The position numbers were made by a program, and so were the translations under genes. Of a stretch of DNA of 64,000 bases, positions 7,833 to 16,690 are shown piece after piece (the stretch's first letter is position 1; each line of letters begins with the position of its first letter). The notes beneath the pieces are model-generated. The model saw only the letters and a program-made list of their open reading frames with translations. It was not told the DNA's origin and did not search any database. The stretch is taken from assembly GCF_900088535.1 (NCBI RefSeq), contig NZ_LT578417.1:2852001-2916000 (forward strand). The letters are read 5' to 3'. Origin of the DNA: Cyanobium sp. NIES-981 (GTDB lineage Bacteria > Cyanobacteriota > Cyanobacteriia > PCC-6307 > Cyanobiaceae).

Positions 7833-8549
7833 ATGGCTGCCCCTGGGAATCCCCCACCCCCCCTGCGGGCGGAGCGCCTCAGCTTCGCCTGGCCCAACGG
7901 CCATGTCGCCCTGCGGCACTGCTCCCTGCAGATCCCCCGGCCCGGTCTGTGGATGCTGGTGGGGGCCAACGGCAGCGGCAAGAGCACGCTGCTGCGTCTG
8001 ATCGCCGGCCTGCTGGAGCCCCGCAGCGGCCGGATCGCCACCTCCGGGCGCACCGCTCTGGTGTTCCAGAACCCAGACCACCAGCTGCTGCTGCCCAGCT
8101 GCGGCAGTGACCTGCTGCTGGCCATCGATCCCAGCCTCAGCCGCAGCGCCCGGGAGGCACGACTGGCCGAGGTGCTGATGGCCGTGGGACTGCCCGGCAT
8201 GGCCGAACGACCGATCCACAGCCTCAGTGGTGGTCAGAAACAGCGGCTGGCGATCGCCGCTGCCCTGGCCAGCGGCGCAGAACTGCTGCTGCTGGATGAA
8301 CCCACGGCCCTGCTCGATCCCGACAGCCAGCAGGAGGTGCTGAGCCTGATCCGCCGTCTCACCGCCGCGGGGCCCCGGCAGCTCACCGCTCTCTGGGTGA
8401 CCCATCGCCTCGAGGAGCTGCAGTGCTGCGATGGGGCCGCGCTGATGGAACACGGCCACCCTGGAGGCTGGGACGCCGGATCGGCGGTGGCCGCGCGGGT
8501 GGCGCCGCTGCGCCATGGCCCCTTGCAGGGCGGCAAGCCTGAGGGGTAA
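7833..8549 (+). CDS. ABC transporter ATP-binding protein (CbiO/EcfA-like)
   Basis: A 238-residue ATPase with Walker A GANGSGKST (about residues 49-57), Q-loop VFQNPDHQLLLPS, signature LSGGQKQR, Walker B ELLLLDEPTALLD and a switch His (WVTHR). FQNPDxQL is typical of energy-coupling-factor and cobalt/nickel-type ATPases rather than importers with periplasmic binding proteins. No membrane partner is nearby, so the cargo is unknown. The start is the ATG at 7833, 10 bp after the UPF0367 stop; a longer upstream frame only overlaps that gene. Confidence 0.9.
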   Translation: MAAPGNPPPPLRAERLSFAWPNGHVALRHCSLQIPRPGLWMLVGANGSGKSTLLRLIAGLLEPRSGRIATSGRTALVFQNPDHQLLLPSCGSDLLLAIDPSLSRSAREARLAEVLMAVGLPGMAERPIHSLSGGQKQRLAIAAALASGAELLLLDEPTALLDPDSQQEVLSLIRRLTAAGPRQLTALWVTHRLEELQCCDGAALMEHGHPGGWDAGSAVAARVAPLRHGPLQGGKPEG

Positions 8550-8557
8550 GTTCATCG

Positions 8558-8574
8558 GGCCGGCAACACCGGCC
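8558..8574 (+). terminator. weak hairpin after the ABC ATPase gene
   Basis: GGCCGG-CAACA-CCGGCC, a 6-bp stem with a 5-base loop 8 bp after the stop, followed by only two T residues. It could attenuate read-through into the tRNA gene but is not a strong intrinsic terminator. Confidence 0.35.
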
Positions 8575-8618
8575 TTCCCCTGCCCGGTTCCCCGTTCGGG
8601 TTCCAGCGCGGGTCGTAT

Positions 8619-8690
8619 TCCTCGGTAGCTCAGCGGTAGAGCGGTCGGCTGTTAACCGATTGGTCGCAGGTTCGAATCCCGCCCGGGGAG
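8619..8690 (+). tRNA. trnN: tRNA-Asn (GTT)
   Basis: A 72-nt cloverleaf. The acceptor stem TCCTCGG pairs with CCGGGGA (one T-G wobble); the D-arm contains AGCTCAGCGGTAGAGC; the anticodon loop CT-GTT-AA has the GTT anticodon at 8651-8653; the T-arm contains GGTTCGAATCC. The discriminator base is G. The 3' CCA is not encoded, so it must be added by a CCA-adding enzyme; a gene of that family is at 23.1 kb. Confidence 0.97.
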
Positions 8691-9095
8691 TTCTGTCTGA
8701 TTCCATGGCCCAGGCCCTCTGAAATGGCCCATGTGGTGTGGAATGGCCCAGGCCGGAGGGGCTGAACCGCTGCGCTTTGGCGTGGGTGGCCAGCTGGGCC
8801 GCGAAGCCCGGCGGCGGATGCTTGCCAGAGAAACGGGAGTTTCACAACAAATGCGCCGGAAAAGATTCTGAAGATCCATGCCGGCCTGGCGTCGGCGCTG
8901 CACCAAGAGTGCAGGCCAGCACTGGGTCCCACAGGGCCGGCCGAGCCAGGGGCCGCGCGGCCGCCGCAGCCCCGTCCCTCGGCAGGGAGACAGAGCTGGG
9001 AAAATGGGGGCCTCCTGTACGGCCTCCGACCCTCTCGTCGACCAGCCCGCCAGGGGGTCGTCCCCTTCAGCCAGCAGAGCGCTCCTGCACCAGCC
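8691..9095. other. 405-bp rpaA upstream region with spaced repeats and a hairpin
   Basis: No convincing gene. ATGGCCCA occurs three times at 8705, 8724 and 8743, exactly 19 bp apart; copies 1 and 3 extend to ATGGCCCAGGCC. Further down, CTGGC (8886-8890) ... CTGCAC (8898-8903), loop CAAGA, GTGCAG (8909-8914) GCCAG (8915-8919) can fold into a two-part hairpin. The region presumably carries the rpaA promoter and a long 5' leader; whether these repeats are regulatory is inference. Confidence 0.5.
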
Positions 9096-9860
9096 ATGAA
9101 ACCTTGCATCCTGCTGATCGAGGACGACAGCGACATGCGGGACCTGGTCGCCGGGCACCTCGAGCACGGTGGCTTCGATGTCCAGCGCGCGGAGGACGGC
9201 ATCAAGGGGCAGGCCCTGGCCCTGCAGTTCGCCCCCGATCTGGTGCTGCTCGACCTGATGCTGCCCAAGGTGGACGGCCTCACCCTGTGCCAGCGGCTGC
9301 GCCGCGACGAACGCACGGCCCGGATCCCCATCCTGATGCTCACGGCCCTGGCCGACACCAAGGACAAGGTGAGCGGATTCAACTCCGGCGCCGATGACTA
9401 CCTCACCAAACCCTTCGATCTCGAAGAGCTCACCGTGCGGGTCAAGGCACTGCTGCGCCGTACCGAATACGCGCCGCTTTCCACCCAGCACAACGAGATC
9501 CTGAGCTTCGGGCCGATCACCCTGGTGCCGGAGCGCTTCGAGGCCATCTGGTTCGACCAGCCGGTGCGGCTCACCCACCTGGAGTTCGAACTGCTCCACT
9601 GCCTGCTGCAGCGTCACGGCCAGACCGTATCCCCCTCCCTCATTCTCAAGGAGGTGTGGGGCTACGAGCCCGACGACGACATCGAGACCATCCGGGTGCA
9701 CGTGCGCCATCTGCGCACCAAGCTCGAGCCTGATCCGCGCAAACCGCGCTTCATCAAAACGGTGTATGGCGCGGGCTACTGCCTCGAACTTCCCAATGGT
9801 GACCAGCTGGCCGCCCTGACTCCCGTGGTTCAGGAGGCACGCACCGCCCAGGCCAGCTAG
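9096..9860 (+). CDS. rpaA: OmpR-family response regulator RpaA
   Basis: A 254-residue regulator: receiver domain (residues 4-120) with acidic pocket E9/D10/D11, phospho-acceptor D53 (LLDLMLPK) and the KPF lysine, then a winged-helix DNA-binding domain (about 140-240). The segment [11 protein letters not shown] and [33 protein letters not shown] are diagnostic of RpaA rather than RpaB. RpaA is the main output of the KaiABC clock through SasA/CikA and controls circadian gene expression and dark survival in Synechococcus elongatus. It follows a long untranslated upstream region and is convergent with holB. Confidence 0.95.
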   Translation: MKPCILLIEDDSDMRDLVAGHLEHGGFDVQRAEDGIKGQALALQFAPDLVLLDLMLPKVDGLTLCQRLRRDERTARIPILMLTALADTKDKVSGFNSGADDYLTKPFDLEELTVRVKALLRRTEYAPLSTQHNEILSFGPITLVPERFEAIWFDQPVRLTHLEFELLHCLLQRHGQTVSPSLILKEVWGYEPDDDIETIRVHVRHLRTKLEPDPRKPRFIKTVYGAGYCLELPNGDQLAALTPVVQEARTAQAS

Positions 9861-9861
9861 C

Positions 9862-9875
9862 AGGGCCCGGGCCCT
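9862..9875. repeat. 14-bp palindrome between convergent rpaA and holB
   Basis: AGGGCCCGGGCCCT is a perfect palindrome lying between the rpaA stop and the holB stop. It may act as a weak two-way terminator hairpin; no U-run follows on either strand. Confidence 0.5.
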
Positions 9876-10828
9876 CAGGCCGCCAGGCCGGCCAGGTCCA
9901 GCAGAGCCACCTCCCAGGCCAGACGCGGCTGCACATAGGCCAGCAGCTGCCTGCGCAGCCGTTCCAGGCGGTGCGCCACCGCCGCGTCCGGCCGGCGCCG
10001 CCACAACACCAGTTGCCACCACTGCAGCAGCCAGAGCTGCTGCTCCCCATCAAGGGCATCGGTGAGGTCGCGGGCCAGGCTGAGCGCCTCAATCGGGTCC
10101 GAGCCCCCCGGCAGGTGCTGGAGACGATCCACCAGCCCCTGCGGCAGCCCCTGCCACTGCAGCCGGTGGGCCAGCAGGGCGCCTGGCGATCCCGCCGCCA
10201 GTTCCAGCAGCTCAGGGGGATCGGGGCAAGGAGGCGGTGGCGCTGCCGCCAGCACCCGGGCCATGGAGTCCGCGCCCAGGCGGCCGAATCGGATCTGCTG
10301 GCAGCGGGAGCGGATGGTGCTCAGCAGCTGCTCGGGCGCCGAGCAGATCAGCAGCACCATCCCCCGCCCCGGCTCCTCCAGCGTCTTGAGCAGGGCATTG
10401 GCGGCCGCTTCGGCCATCGCCTCGGCTCCCTCCAGCACCACCAGGCAACCGGCGGCCTCCACCGGACGACGGGCCAGGAACCTGGTGAGTTCCCGGATCT
10501 GTTCCAGACGCAGCTGGGGTGGGCTGCGGCGGCTGATGCCGCGGTCGAGGGCCTGGGACGCCGGCACCAACTGGCCCTTGTCCAGGTAGGTGGGCTCCAC
10601 CCAGAGCAGATCCGGGTGGTTCCCCGCCTCCAGCCGCCGGCGCAGCAGGGAGGATCCCTCTGGACCGGCGATCACCCCTTCGAGAAAGCGGAGCGCCGCC
10701 AGCCGACGCCCCACCCCTTCCGGCCCGCTCAGCAGGTAAGCCGGGGCCAGGCGCCGGCAGCGCAGGGAGGCCTCCAGCAGGGCAACAGCCCGCTGCTGGC
10801 CAAGCACATCGGCGAACAGGGCGGTCAT
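9875..10828 (-). CDS. holB: DNA polymerase III delta' subunit
   Basis: A 317-residue AAA+ clamp-loader subunit. Its N-terminus VLGQQRAVALLEASLRCRRLAPAYLLSGPEGVGRR is that of HolB/DnaX-type proteins; GPEGVGRR replaces the Walker A Lys with Arg, as expected for a delta' that does not hydrolyse ATP. An SRC-type motif (TIRSRCQQIRF) follows near residue 160. With DnaX and HolA it loads the beta clamp during replication. The ATG overlaps the tmk stop as ATGA, so tmk-holB is translationally coupled, a common bacterial pairing. Confidence 0.9.
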   Translation of the reverse strand: MTALFADVLGQQRAVALLEASLRCRRLAPAYLLSGPEGVGRRLAALRFLEGVIAGPEGSSLLRRRLEAGNHPDLLWVEPTYLDKGQLVPASQALDRGISRRSPPQLRLEQIRELTRFLARRPVEAAGCLVVLEGAEAMAEAAANALLKTLEEPGRGMVLLICSAPEQLLSTIRSRCQQIRFGRLGADSMARVLAAAPPPPCPDPPELLELAAGSPGALLAHRLQWQGLPQGLVDRLQHLPGGSDPIEALSLARDLTDALDGEQQLWLLQWWQLVLWRRRPDAAVAHRLERLRRQLLAYVQPRLAWEVALLDLAGLAA

Positions 10829-11484
10829 GGCACGTCCACCAGACCGCGCAGGGCCGCGCAGCAGGCGGCGGTGACCCGGTCCACGGGGGCCATGGCATCA
10901 ATCCTCACCCAACCCCGCTGGCCGGCGAGGGTGGCGAAGCCCTCGGCGACGCGCTCCAGAAAGGATGCTCCCTCGGCCTCGATCCGATCGGCCGCCCGGC
11001 CGCCACGACGGCGCAGGGACTCCGCCAGGGGCAGATCCAGCCAGAGGGTGAGATCGGGCTGCAGCCCGGCGGTCGCCACCGCCTCGAGCTGCTGGATGAG
11101 GGCCAGGTCGAGGCCGCGGCCATGGCCCTGGTACGCCGCGGTGGAACCACTGAAGCGGTCACTCAGCACCCAGTGGCCCGCCGCCAGGGCCGGGCGGATC
11201 GTGCGCTCCACATGCTGGGCCCGGTCCGCGGCATAGAGCAGCAGCTCGGCGGTGCTGCCCGGGGCCGCGCCGCCCGGGGGGTGAAGCAGGAGCTCCCGCA
11301 ACGCCAGGCCCAGGGGCGTCCCCCCCGGTTCCCGCGTCACGATCAGCTGCCGGTCCGGGGGCAGGCAACCCGCCTCGGGGCTCTCCAGCCAGCGGCTCAC
11401 CGCCTGCAGCTGGGTCGTCTTGCCGCAGCCGTCGATGCCCTCCAGCACCACGAAACGACCGGGCTGGACGTGATCAACCGCCAC
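10825..11484 (-). CDS. tmk: thymidylate kinase
   Basis: A 219-residue kinase that phosphorylates dTMP to dTDP. P-loop EGIDGCGKTTQ near the N-terminus, the TREPGGTPLG motif that contacts dTMP, and DRFSGSTAAYQGHGRGLD. I start it at GTG 11484, preceded by GGGGGG and overlapping the end of the upstream ctaA gene by 11 bases; an in-frame ATG at 11511 would add nine unlikely residues. It sits between ctaA and holB in a compact minus-strand run, with overlaps on both sides. Confidence 0.92.
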   Translation of the reverse strand: MAVDHVQPGRFVVLEGIDGCGKTTQLQAVSRWLESPEAGCLPPDRQLIVTREPGGTPLGLALRELLLHPPGGAAPGSTAELLLYAADRAQHVERTIRPALAAGHWVLSDRFSGSTAAYQGHGRGLDLALIQQLEAVATAGLQPDLTLWLDLPLAESLRRRGGRAADRIEAEGASFLERVAEGFATLAGQRGWVRIDAMAPVDRVTAACCAALRGLVDVP

Positions 11485-13954
11485 TGCTGCCCCCCCGCAG
11501 CCTGAGGCCATCCTGCAGCAGCAGCGCATTGACCACCACAGTGATCGAGCTCAGGGCCATCAGCAGGGCCGCCAGGGGGGGGTTGAGCAGCACGCCACGG
11601 CTGGGGAGCAGGGCACCGGCGGCGATCGGCAGCACGATCAGGTTGTAGCCGAAGGCCCAGAAGAGGTTCTGGCGCACCTTGGCCATGGTGCGCGAGGCCA
11701 GCTCCAGGGCCTGGGGGATGCCCTCCAGACGGTCGCCGAGGATCACCAGATCGGCACTGTCGCGGGCCACCCCGGTGCCCGTGCCCACGGCGATGCCCAG
11801 ATCGGCGGCCGCCAGGGCCGGGGCGTCGTTGATGCCATCGCCCACCATGGCCACGGGGCCGGCTTCCTCCTGCCGCTGCACGATCGCGGCCAGCTTCTGT
11901 TCCGGGGTCTGCTCCCAGGCCAGCTCGGCGGGCCGCAGCCCCAGACGGGCACCCAGACGCCGCACCGGCTCGGCCCGATCACCGCTCAGCAGCCCCACAT
12001 GGAACCCCAGCTGCCGCAGCTGCTGCAGCACCAGCGCCGCATCAGGCCGGGACTCGTCCTCCACGGCGATCAGCCCGAGCAGCTCCGGGCCACGGGCCAG
12101 GGCCAGTACCGTGGCCCCCTGGCTTTCGAGCTCCTGCTGGCGTGAGCGGGCCTGCGCACTGGCGCCGGGAAGCACCCAGTCGAGCCGCCCGAGCCGGAAG
12201 GCCTCCCCCGCGATCACTCCGCGCACACCGGCTCCGGCCAGGGTGTCCGCCGTCTCGAGCGGCAGGAGCGGCAGGCCGCGGGCCTCGGCCTGCTGCAACA
12301 GGGCAAAGGCCAGGGGATGGCGTGTGCTGGCCTCCAGGCTGGCGGCCCACTGCACCAGCTGATCCGCCGGTGTGAGCCCCTCACCGGCTCCCTCTGGAGC
12401 AGGTGCCTGGGGCGCAGGTGCCTCGGGAGTGGATTCCTGGCCCTGCAGCGGCACCACGGCGGTGACCAGGGGCCGCCCCCGGGTGAGGGTGCCGGTCTTG
12501 TCGAACAGCACGGTGCGCAGGGCCGCGGCGGTCTCGATGGCCCCGCCACCCCGGAACAGCCAGCCGTGCCGGGCCGCCAGGCCGGTGCCCACCGTGATGG
12601 CCGTGGGGGTGGCCAGGCCGAGGGCACAGGGACAGGCCACCACCAGCACGGCAATGGCGAGCTCGAGGGCAAGAGAGAGCGGGCTGGGGGCTCCGGCCCC
12701 CAGCAACCCATGGCTGCCATGGATGGCCCGCTCGGCCGGCACGACGGGCTGGAGCACGGCCGGCCACAGATGGGCGCCCCACAGCCACCAGAAGAGGAAG
12801 GTGGCCAGGGCCAGGGCCAGCACCGCCAGGGTGAACCGGCCCGCCACCCGGTCGGCGAGGCCCTGGATCGGTGCCTTGCGCGCCATGGCCTGCTCCACCA
12901 GCTGGATGATCCGGGCGATGGCGCTCTCCGAGCCGGGCCGGAGCACCTCCAGCAGCAGCGGCCCCTGCAGGTTCAGGGCGCCGGCCCCGACTTCCACCCC
13001 CGGGTCGGCCAGCTGGGGCAGCGGTTCGCCGGTGAGGCTCGAGACATCGAGAGCCGAGACACCCTCCAGCACCACCGCATCCACCGGCACCCGGTCGCCC
13101 GGCAGCAGCCGGATCCTGTCGCCGCGGCGCAGGCCGCCGACCCGCACGTCCCGCGGCGGACCACCGTCCATCACCAGCAGTGCGGTGTCGGGCTGGAGGG
13201 CCGCCAGCTGCTCCAGCGCCAGGCCCGTCCGGTAGCGGGCCCGCTCCTCCAGGAAGCGCCCCAGCAGCACGAAGCCGAGCAGCATCACCGGCTCGTTGAA
13301 GAAGCAGGGCAGCCCACTGGCCGGCCAGAGCAGGCCCACCAGGCTGGCCAGGTAGGCGCTGCCGACCCCCAGAGCCACCAGGGTGTCCATCGAGGGCAGC
13401 CCGGCCCAGGCGGCGCGCCAGCCCGCCACCAGAATGGGGCGGCCGGGAGCGGCCAGGGCCAGGGTGGCCACCAGGGCATGGGGCCAGAACGAGCCGGGCT
13501 GGGGAGCCAGATGGCTCACCCCGGACACCAGCAGCAGCAGCAGGGCCAGCACGAGCTGCTGCCAGTGGTTCCACCAATGCCGCTCCCGCTGCCGGCTGGC
13601 CAGGGAGAGCCCAGGGCCGGAGGTGTCCCGCAGGCTGGCCTGGAAACCCAGCCCGGCCAGGGACTGCTGCAACTCTGGCAGGGGATCGGGAGCGCCTTCG
13701 CCCTGGGCCACCGGCGGGTCGAGCGCGACCCAGGCGGTGCGGGTGACCAGATTCACGCTGGCCTGGCGCACAGCCGGCAGGGCGAGCAGACGCTGCTCGA
13801 CAGCCCGCACGCAGCCGCCGCACTTCATGCCCTCGATGTCGAGCAGCAGGGGCTCCAACGGCCCGCTCCGCGGCATCGGTGGTTCCGGCCGGGCCTGGGC
13901 TGGCCCGCAGGCAGGGGACTGGGGTTGGGCTGTCAGAGCCAGGGACTGGCGCAT
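11474..13954 (-). CDS. ctaA: copper-transporting P1B-type ATPase (CtaA-like)
   Basis: An 826-residue heavy-metal ATPase. N-terminal metal-binding domain with GMKCGGC (about residues 42-48), several membrane helices, phosphatase-loop TGEP, the membrane metal-site CPC (VACPCALGLATPTA), phosphorylation motif DKTGTLT, and GDGINDAPALAAADLGIAVGTG. The CPC places it among Cu+/Ag+ pumps. Cyanobacteria have CtaA (plasma membrane) and PacS (thylakoid), which supply copper to plastocyanin and cytochrome oxidase; GMKCxGC resembles CtaA, so the symbol is probable, not certain. Start is ATG 13954, or ATG 13876. It is divergent from ycf3 and leads into tmk-holB. Confidence 0.87.
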   Translation of the reverse strand: MRQSLALTAQPQSPACGPAQARPEPPMPRSGPLEPLLLDIEGMKCGGCVRAVEQRLLALPAVRQASVNLVTRTAWVALDPPVAQGEGAPDPLPELQQSLAGLGFQASLRDTSGPGLSLASRQRERHWWNHWQQLVLALLLLLVSGVSHLAPQPGSFWPHALVATLALAAPGRPILVAGWRAAWAGLPSMDTLVALGVGSAYLASLVGLLWPASGLPCFFNEPVMLLGFVLLGRFLEERARYRTGLALEQLAALQPDTALLVMDGGPPRDVRVGGLRRGDRIRLLPGDRVPVDAVVLEGVSALDVSSLTGEPLPQLADPGVEVGAGALNLQGPLLLEVLRPGSESAIARIIQLVEQAMARKAPIQGLADRVAGRFTLAVLALALATFLFWWLWGAHLWPAVLQPVVPAERAIHGSHGLLGAGAPSPLSLALELAIAVLVVACPCALGLATPTAITVGTGLAARHGWLFRGGGAIETAAALRTVLFDKTGTLTRGRPLVTAVVPLQGQESTPEAPAPQAPAPEGAGEGLTPADQLVQWAASLEASTRHPLAFALLQQAEARGLPLLPLETADTLAGAGVRGVIAGEAFRLGRLDWVLPGASAQARSRQQELESQGATVLALARGPELLGLIAVEDESRPDAALVLQQLRQLGFHVGLLSGDRAEPVRRLGARLGLRPAELAWEQTPEQKLAAIVQRQEEAGPVAMVGDGINDAPALAAADLGIAVGTGTGVARDSADLVILGDRLEGIPQALELASRTMAKVRQNLFWAFGYNLIVLPIAAGALLPSRGVLLNPPLAALLMALSSITVVVNALLLQDGLRLRGGSSGG

Positions 13955-14031
13955 GTCGCTCCCGAGGCTAGGCAGGCCACCCCGGGAGGGATCGGCCAGG
14001 ATGGGAAACCCTGAAGCTCGCTTAACCGCCG

Positions 14032-14553
14032 GTGCCCCGCTCCCAACGCAACGACAACTTCATCGACAAGAGCTTCACGGTGATGGCGGACCTGATCCTC
14101 AAGGTGCTGCCCACCAACCGCCGGGCCAAGGAGGCCTTCGCGTACTACCGCGACGGCATGAGCGCCCAGGCCGACGGGGAATACGCCGAAGCGCTGGAGA
14201 ACTACGAGGAGGCGCTCAAGCTCGAGGATGACCCCAACGACAAGGCCTTCATCCTCTACAACATGGCCCTGGTGTTCGCCTCCAACGGCGAGCACCAGAA
14301 GGCGCTCGACTTCTACGGCCGGGCCCTGGAGCTCAACAGCAAGATGCCCCAGGTGCTCAACAACATGGCGGTGATCCACCACCACCTGGGCTCGATCGCC
14401 GAGGAGAACGGCGACGCCGACGAGGCCGACCGCTGCTACGACCTGGCGGCGGACTGCTGGGGCAAGGCGATCCGCCTGGCACCCAACAACTACATCGAGG
14501 CCCAGAACTGGCTCAAGACGAGCGGCCGGGGCAGCGTCGACGTCTACTTCTGA
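14032..14553 (+). CDS. ycf3: photosystem I assembly protein Ycf3
   Basis: A 173-residue TPR protein with the Ycf3 N-terminus ([23 protein letters not shown] split over residues 3-25), three tetratricopeptide repeats between about 35 and 150, and the end NWLKTSGRG. Ycf3 is a thylakoid-associated chaperone that helps assemble PsaA/PsaB. Start is GTG 14032, giving the family's usual length. It is divergent from ctaA with 77 bp between starts. Confidence 0.95.
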   Translation: MPRSQRNDNFIDKSFTVMADLILKVLPTNRRAKEAFAYYRDGMSAQADGEYAEALENYEEALKLEDDPNDKAFILYNMALVFASNGEHQKALDFYGRALELNSKMPQVLNNMAVIHHHLGSIAEENGDADEADRCYDLAADCWGKAIRLAPNNYIEAQNWLKTSGRGSVDVYF

Positions 14554-14620
14554 GCTCCCTGCTGGGCTGGCGCGGCGCAGTCCCACAGGATGGCGGCGTC
14601 TTCCCCATCCTCTGAACCTG

Positions 14621-15115
14621 TTGCAGGACACCCTCCCCCAGGAACTGCTGCAGCTGCTGCTCCTGGGTGCCGCCGGACTCATCCACCTCGATACGGCCCG
14701 ACGCGGCAGGAGGGAAGACAGACCCTGGAGCCTGCTGCTGGCGATGGCCGTCCTGGCTGGGTTCTGCCGCGAACTCGATCCCGATCTGATGACCGACCCG
14801 AGCCTCGTGTGGTGGAGCTGGCTGGGGCGGTAGGTGACCTACAGGATCGCGATCGCCGCCGCCGTGCTCTGCCTGCTGGCCGGGCTGCGGCATCACCCCC
14901 TGGCTGTGAAGGCCTGGGTCCACGGGCCGCTGCTGATCACCTGGACGGCCGCCATCACCCTGCTGATCGCCGGATCAATCGCGGAGAAGCACCACAGCAT
15001 GCGACTGGAGGAGAATCTCGAACTGGCCGGCGAAGCCCTGGTGGCGTTCGCAGCGCTGCTGCACCGCCGCCGGCTGCTCCTCTCCCGACCGCAGCGCCGG
15101 GGGGGACCCGGCTGA
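14621..15115 (+). pseudogene. membrane protein gene split by an in-frame TAG
   Basis: Two open frames, 14621-14833 (70 codons) and 14834-15115 (93 codons), lie in the same reading frame and are separated only by a TAG at 14831-14833. Joined, they give a single protein of about 164 residues with hydrophobic helices and an order (FCRELDPDL; then a late EENLELAGEALVAF helix) that resembles one known type of small inner-membrane protein. I therefore read it as one gene with a nonsense mutation. Alternatives are TAG read-through, or re-initiation at the GTG right after the TAG giving two polypeptides. TTG start at 14621; the stop abuts the convergent radA. Confidence 0.6.
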
Positions 15116-16561
15116 TCAGCCCCCCGGACCGCCTGGATCCTCCGCCAGCTCCACCCCCAGGGCCGCCACCAGGGCCTGGGCCACATCCCCGGCCTCGTGC
15201 AGCTCCAGCCCGAGGGCGCGGGCGGCTCCCCCCAGGCCACTGGCCCGCGGCACCACCGCCCGCACGAAACCCAGCCGCGCCGCTTCCTGCAGGCGCAGCT
15301 CCAGCTGGCCCACGGGCCGCAGCTGCCCCCCCAGCCCCAGCTCCCCCACCAGCACCGTGCCCGCCGGGAGGGTGAGATCGCGGAAGCTGGCCACCACGGC
15401 GGCGGCCACGCCCAGGTCAGCGGCGGGTTCCTCCACCTCCAGCCCGCCGGCCACCGCGAGGTAGCAGTCGAAGCGGGAGAGGGGCAGGCCCAGGTGCTTC
15501 TCCAGCACGGCCAGGATCTGGTGCAGCCGATTCACCGCCAGGCCGGTGGCACTGCGCCGGGGGCTGGCGTAGCTGGTGGTGCTCACCAGGGCCTGGAGCT
15601 CCACCAGCAGCGGCCGGGTGCCCTCGCAGGCCACGATCGTGGCGCTGCCGCTGCTGGGCTCCTCACCACCGAGGAAGAGCTCGCTGGGGTTGGTCACCTC
15701 CGCCAGGCCCCGGTCCCGCATCTCGAACACCCCCAGCTCGTGGGTGGCGCCGAAGCGGTTCTTCACCGCCCGCAGCAGCCGGTGGCTGGCGAAGCGATCG
15801 CCCTCGAAGGTGAGCACCGCATCCACCAAGTGCTCCAGCACCTTGGGCCCCGCGATTGCCCCCTCCTTGGTCACGTGGCCCACCAGCAGCAGGGCGGTGT
15901 TCTGCCGTTTGGCGATCCGGGCGAGGGCGGCGGCGCACTCCCGCACCTGGGCCACCGAGCCGGGAGCGCTGCTCAGCTCCGCGTCGTGGAGGGCCTGGAT
16001 GCTGTCGATGATGGCCACCGCCGGGCGCAGGGCCTCGAGTTCCTGCAGCACCAGCTCCAGATCCGTTTCGGCGAGCAGCCGCAGATCGGCCTCGGCCTCG
16101 CGCTCCGGGGCCGCGGCCCCCGCAGGCCCGAGCCGCTGCCAGCGCAGCCTCACCTGCTGGGCCGACTCCTCGGCACTCACGTAGAGCACCGAGGCCCGCT
16201 CGGCCATGGCCTGGGCGCTCTGCAGCAGCAGGGTGCTCTTGCCGATGCCGGGATCACCGCCCACCAGCACCAGGGAGCCCGGCACCAGGCCACCGCCCAG
16301 CACCCGATCGAGTTCGGCGTAGCCACTGGCCAGCCGCTGCAGGGGACGTTCCCCCCCATCCCGGATCAGGGCGGAGCGTCGCGGCGCCGGCTCGGCGCGG
16401 GCACCGGAGCTGGAGGGCTGGGCGCGCAACCTGCGGCCGTCCACCGCCCCGGCCTGTTCCACCAGCGTGTTCCAGCTGCCGCAGCTGCTGCAGCGCCCGA
16501 AGAACTGGCGGGTCTGGGCCCCGCAGCTGTTGCACACGAAGAGGGAAGCGGGCCTGGCCAA
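15116..16561 (-). CDS. radA: DNA repair protein RadA
   Basis: A 481-residue RadA. N-terminal C4 zinc finger CNSCGAQTRQFFGRCSSCG (residues 10-28), Walker A GGDPGIGKST (101-110), RadA-specific KNRFG (about residue 266), and a C-terminal Lon-protease-like domain. RadA is a RecA-related helicase that extends heteroduplexes during recombination and branch migration. TTG start at 16561, just before the zinc finger. Its TGA abuts the end of the broken membrane gene; it is divergent from rpaB. Confidence 0.95.
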   Translation of the reverse strand: MARPASLFVCNSCGAQTRQFFGRCSSCGSWNTLVEQAGAVDGRRLRAQPSSSGARAEPAPRRSALIRDGGERPLQRLASGYAELDRVLGGGLVPGSLVLVGGDPGIGKSTLLLQSAQAMAERASVLYVSAEESAQQVRLRWQRLGPAGAAAPEREAEADLRLLAETDLELVLQELEALRPAVAIIDSIQALHDAELSSAPGSVAQVRECAAALARIAKRQNTALLLVGHVTKEGAIAGPKVLEHLVDAVLTFEGDRFASHRLLRAVKNRFGATHELGVFEMRDRGLAEVTNPSELFLGGEEPSSGSATIVACEGTRPLLVELQALVSTTSYASPRRSATGLAVNRLHQILAVLEKHLGLPLSRFDCYLAVAGGLEVEEPAADLGVAAAVVASFRDLTLPAGTVLVGELGLGGQLRPVGQLELRLQEAARLGFVRAVVPRASGLGGAARALGLELHEAGDVAQALVAALGVELAEDPGGPGG

Positions 16562-16624
16562 GGGAGCGGATCGGGGAGGGCGATTCGGTTAGGACTATGA
16601 AGAAAGGTGGCTTTGCATGAAATG

Positions 16625-16652
16625 TTGACCCCTCGGGCCTTTTCAGTAGGGC
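16625..16652 (+). promoter_or_regulatory. possible rpaB promoter
   Basis: TTGACC (16625-16630) and TAGGGC (16647-16652) are spaced by 16 bp, about 40 bp before the rpaB ATG. The -35 is a good match and the -10 is poor, so this is tentative. Confidence 0.3.
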
Positions 16653-16690
16653 GATCCGATGTAGCTGCCCCAGGGAGGCCCCAGGAGGCG

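Noticed and set aside
8619-8690. tRNA-Asn as an integration site
   Set aside because: No integrase gene or repeat of the tRNA 3' end was found nearby.
9875-10828. Degenerate Walker A (Arg for Lys) in HolB as a sign of gene decay
   Set aside because: Delta' subunits often lack a functional P-loop; this is normal for the family.
12317-14014. 565-codon frame opposite the copper ATPase
   Set aside because: The ATPase has every P1B motif; the antisense frame has none.
16607-16690. N-terminal extension of RpaB from an upstream start
   Set aside because: The ATG at 16691 has AGGAGG and gives the family N-terminus; the upstream part overlaps the promoter region.
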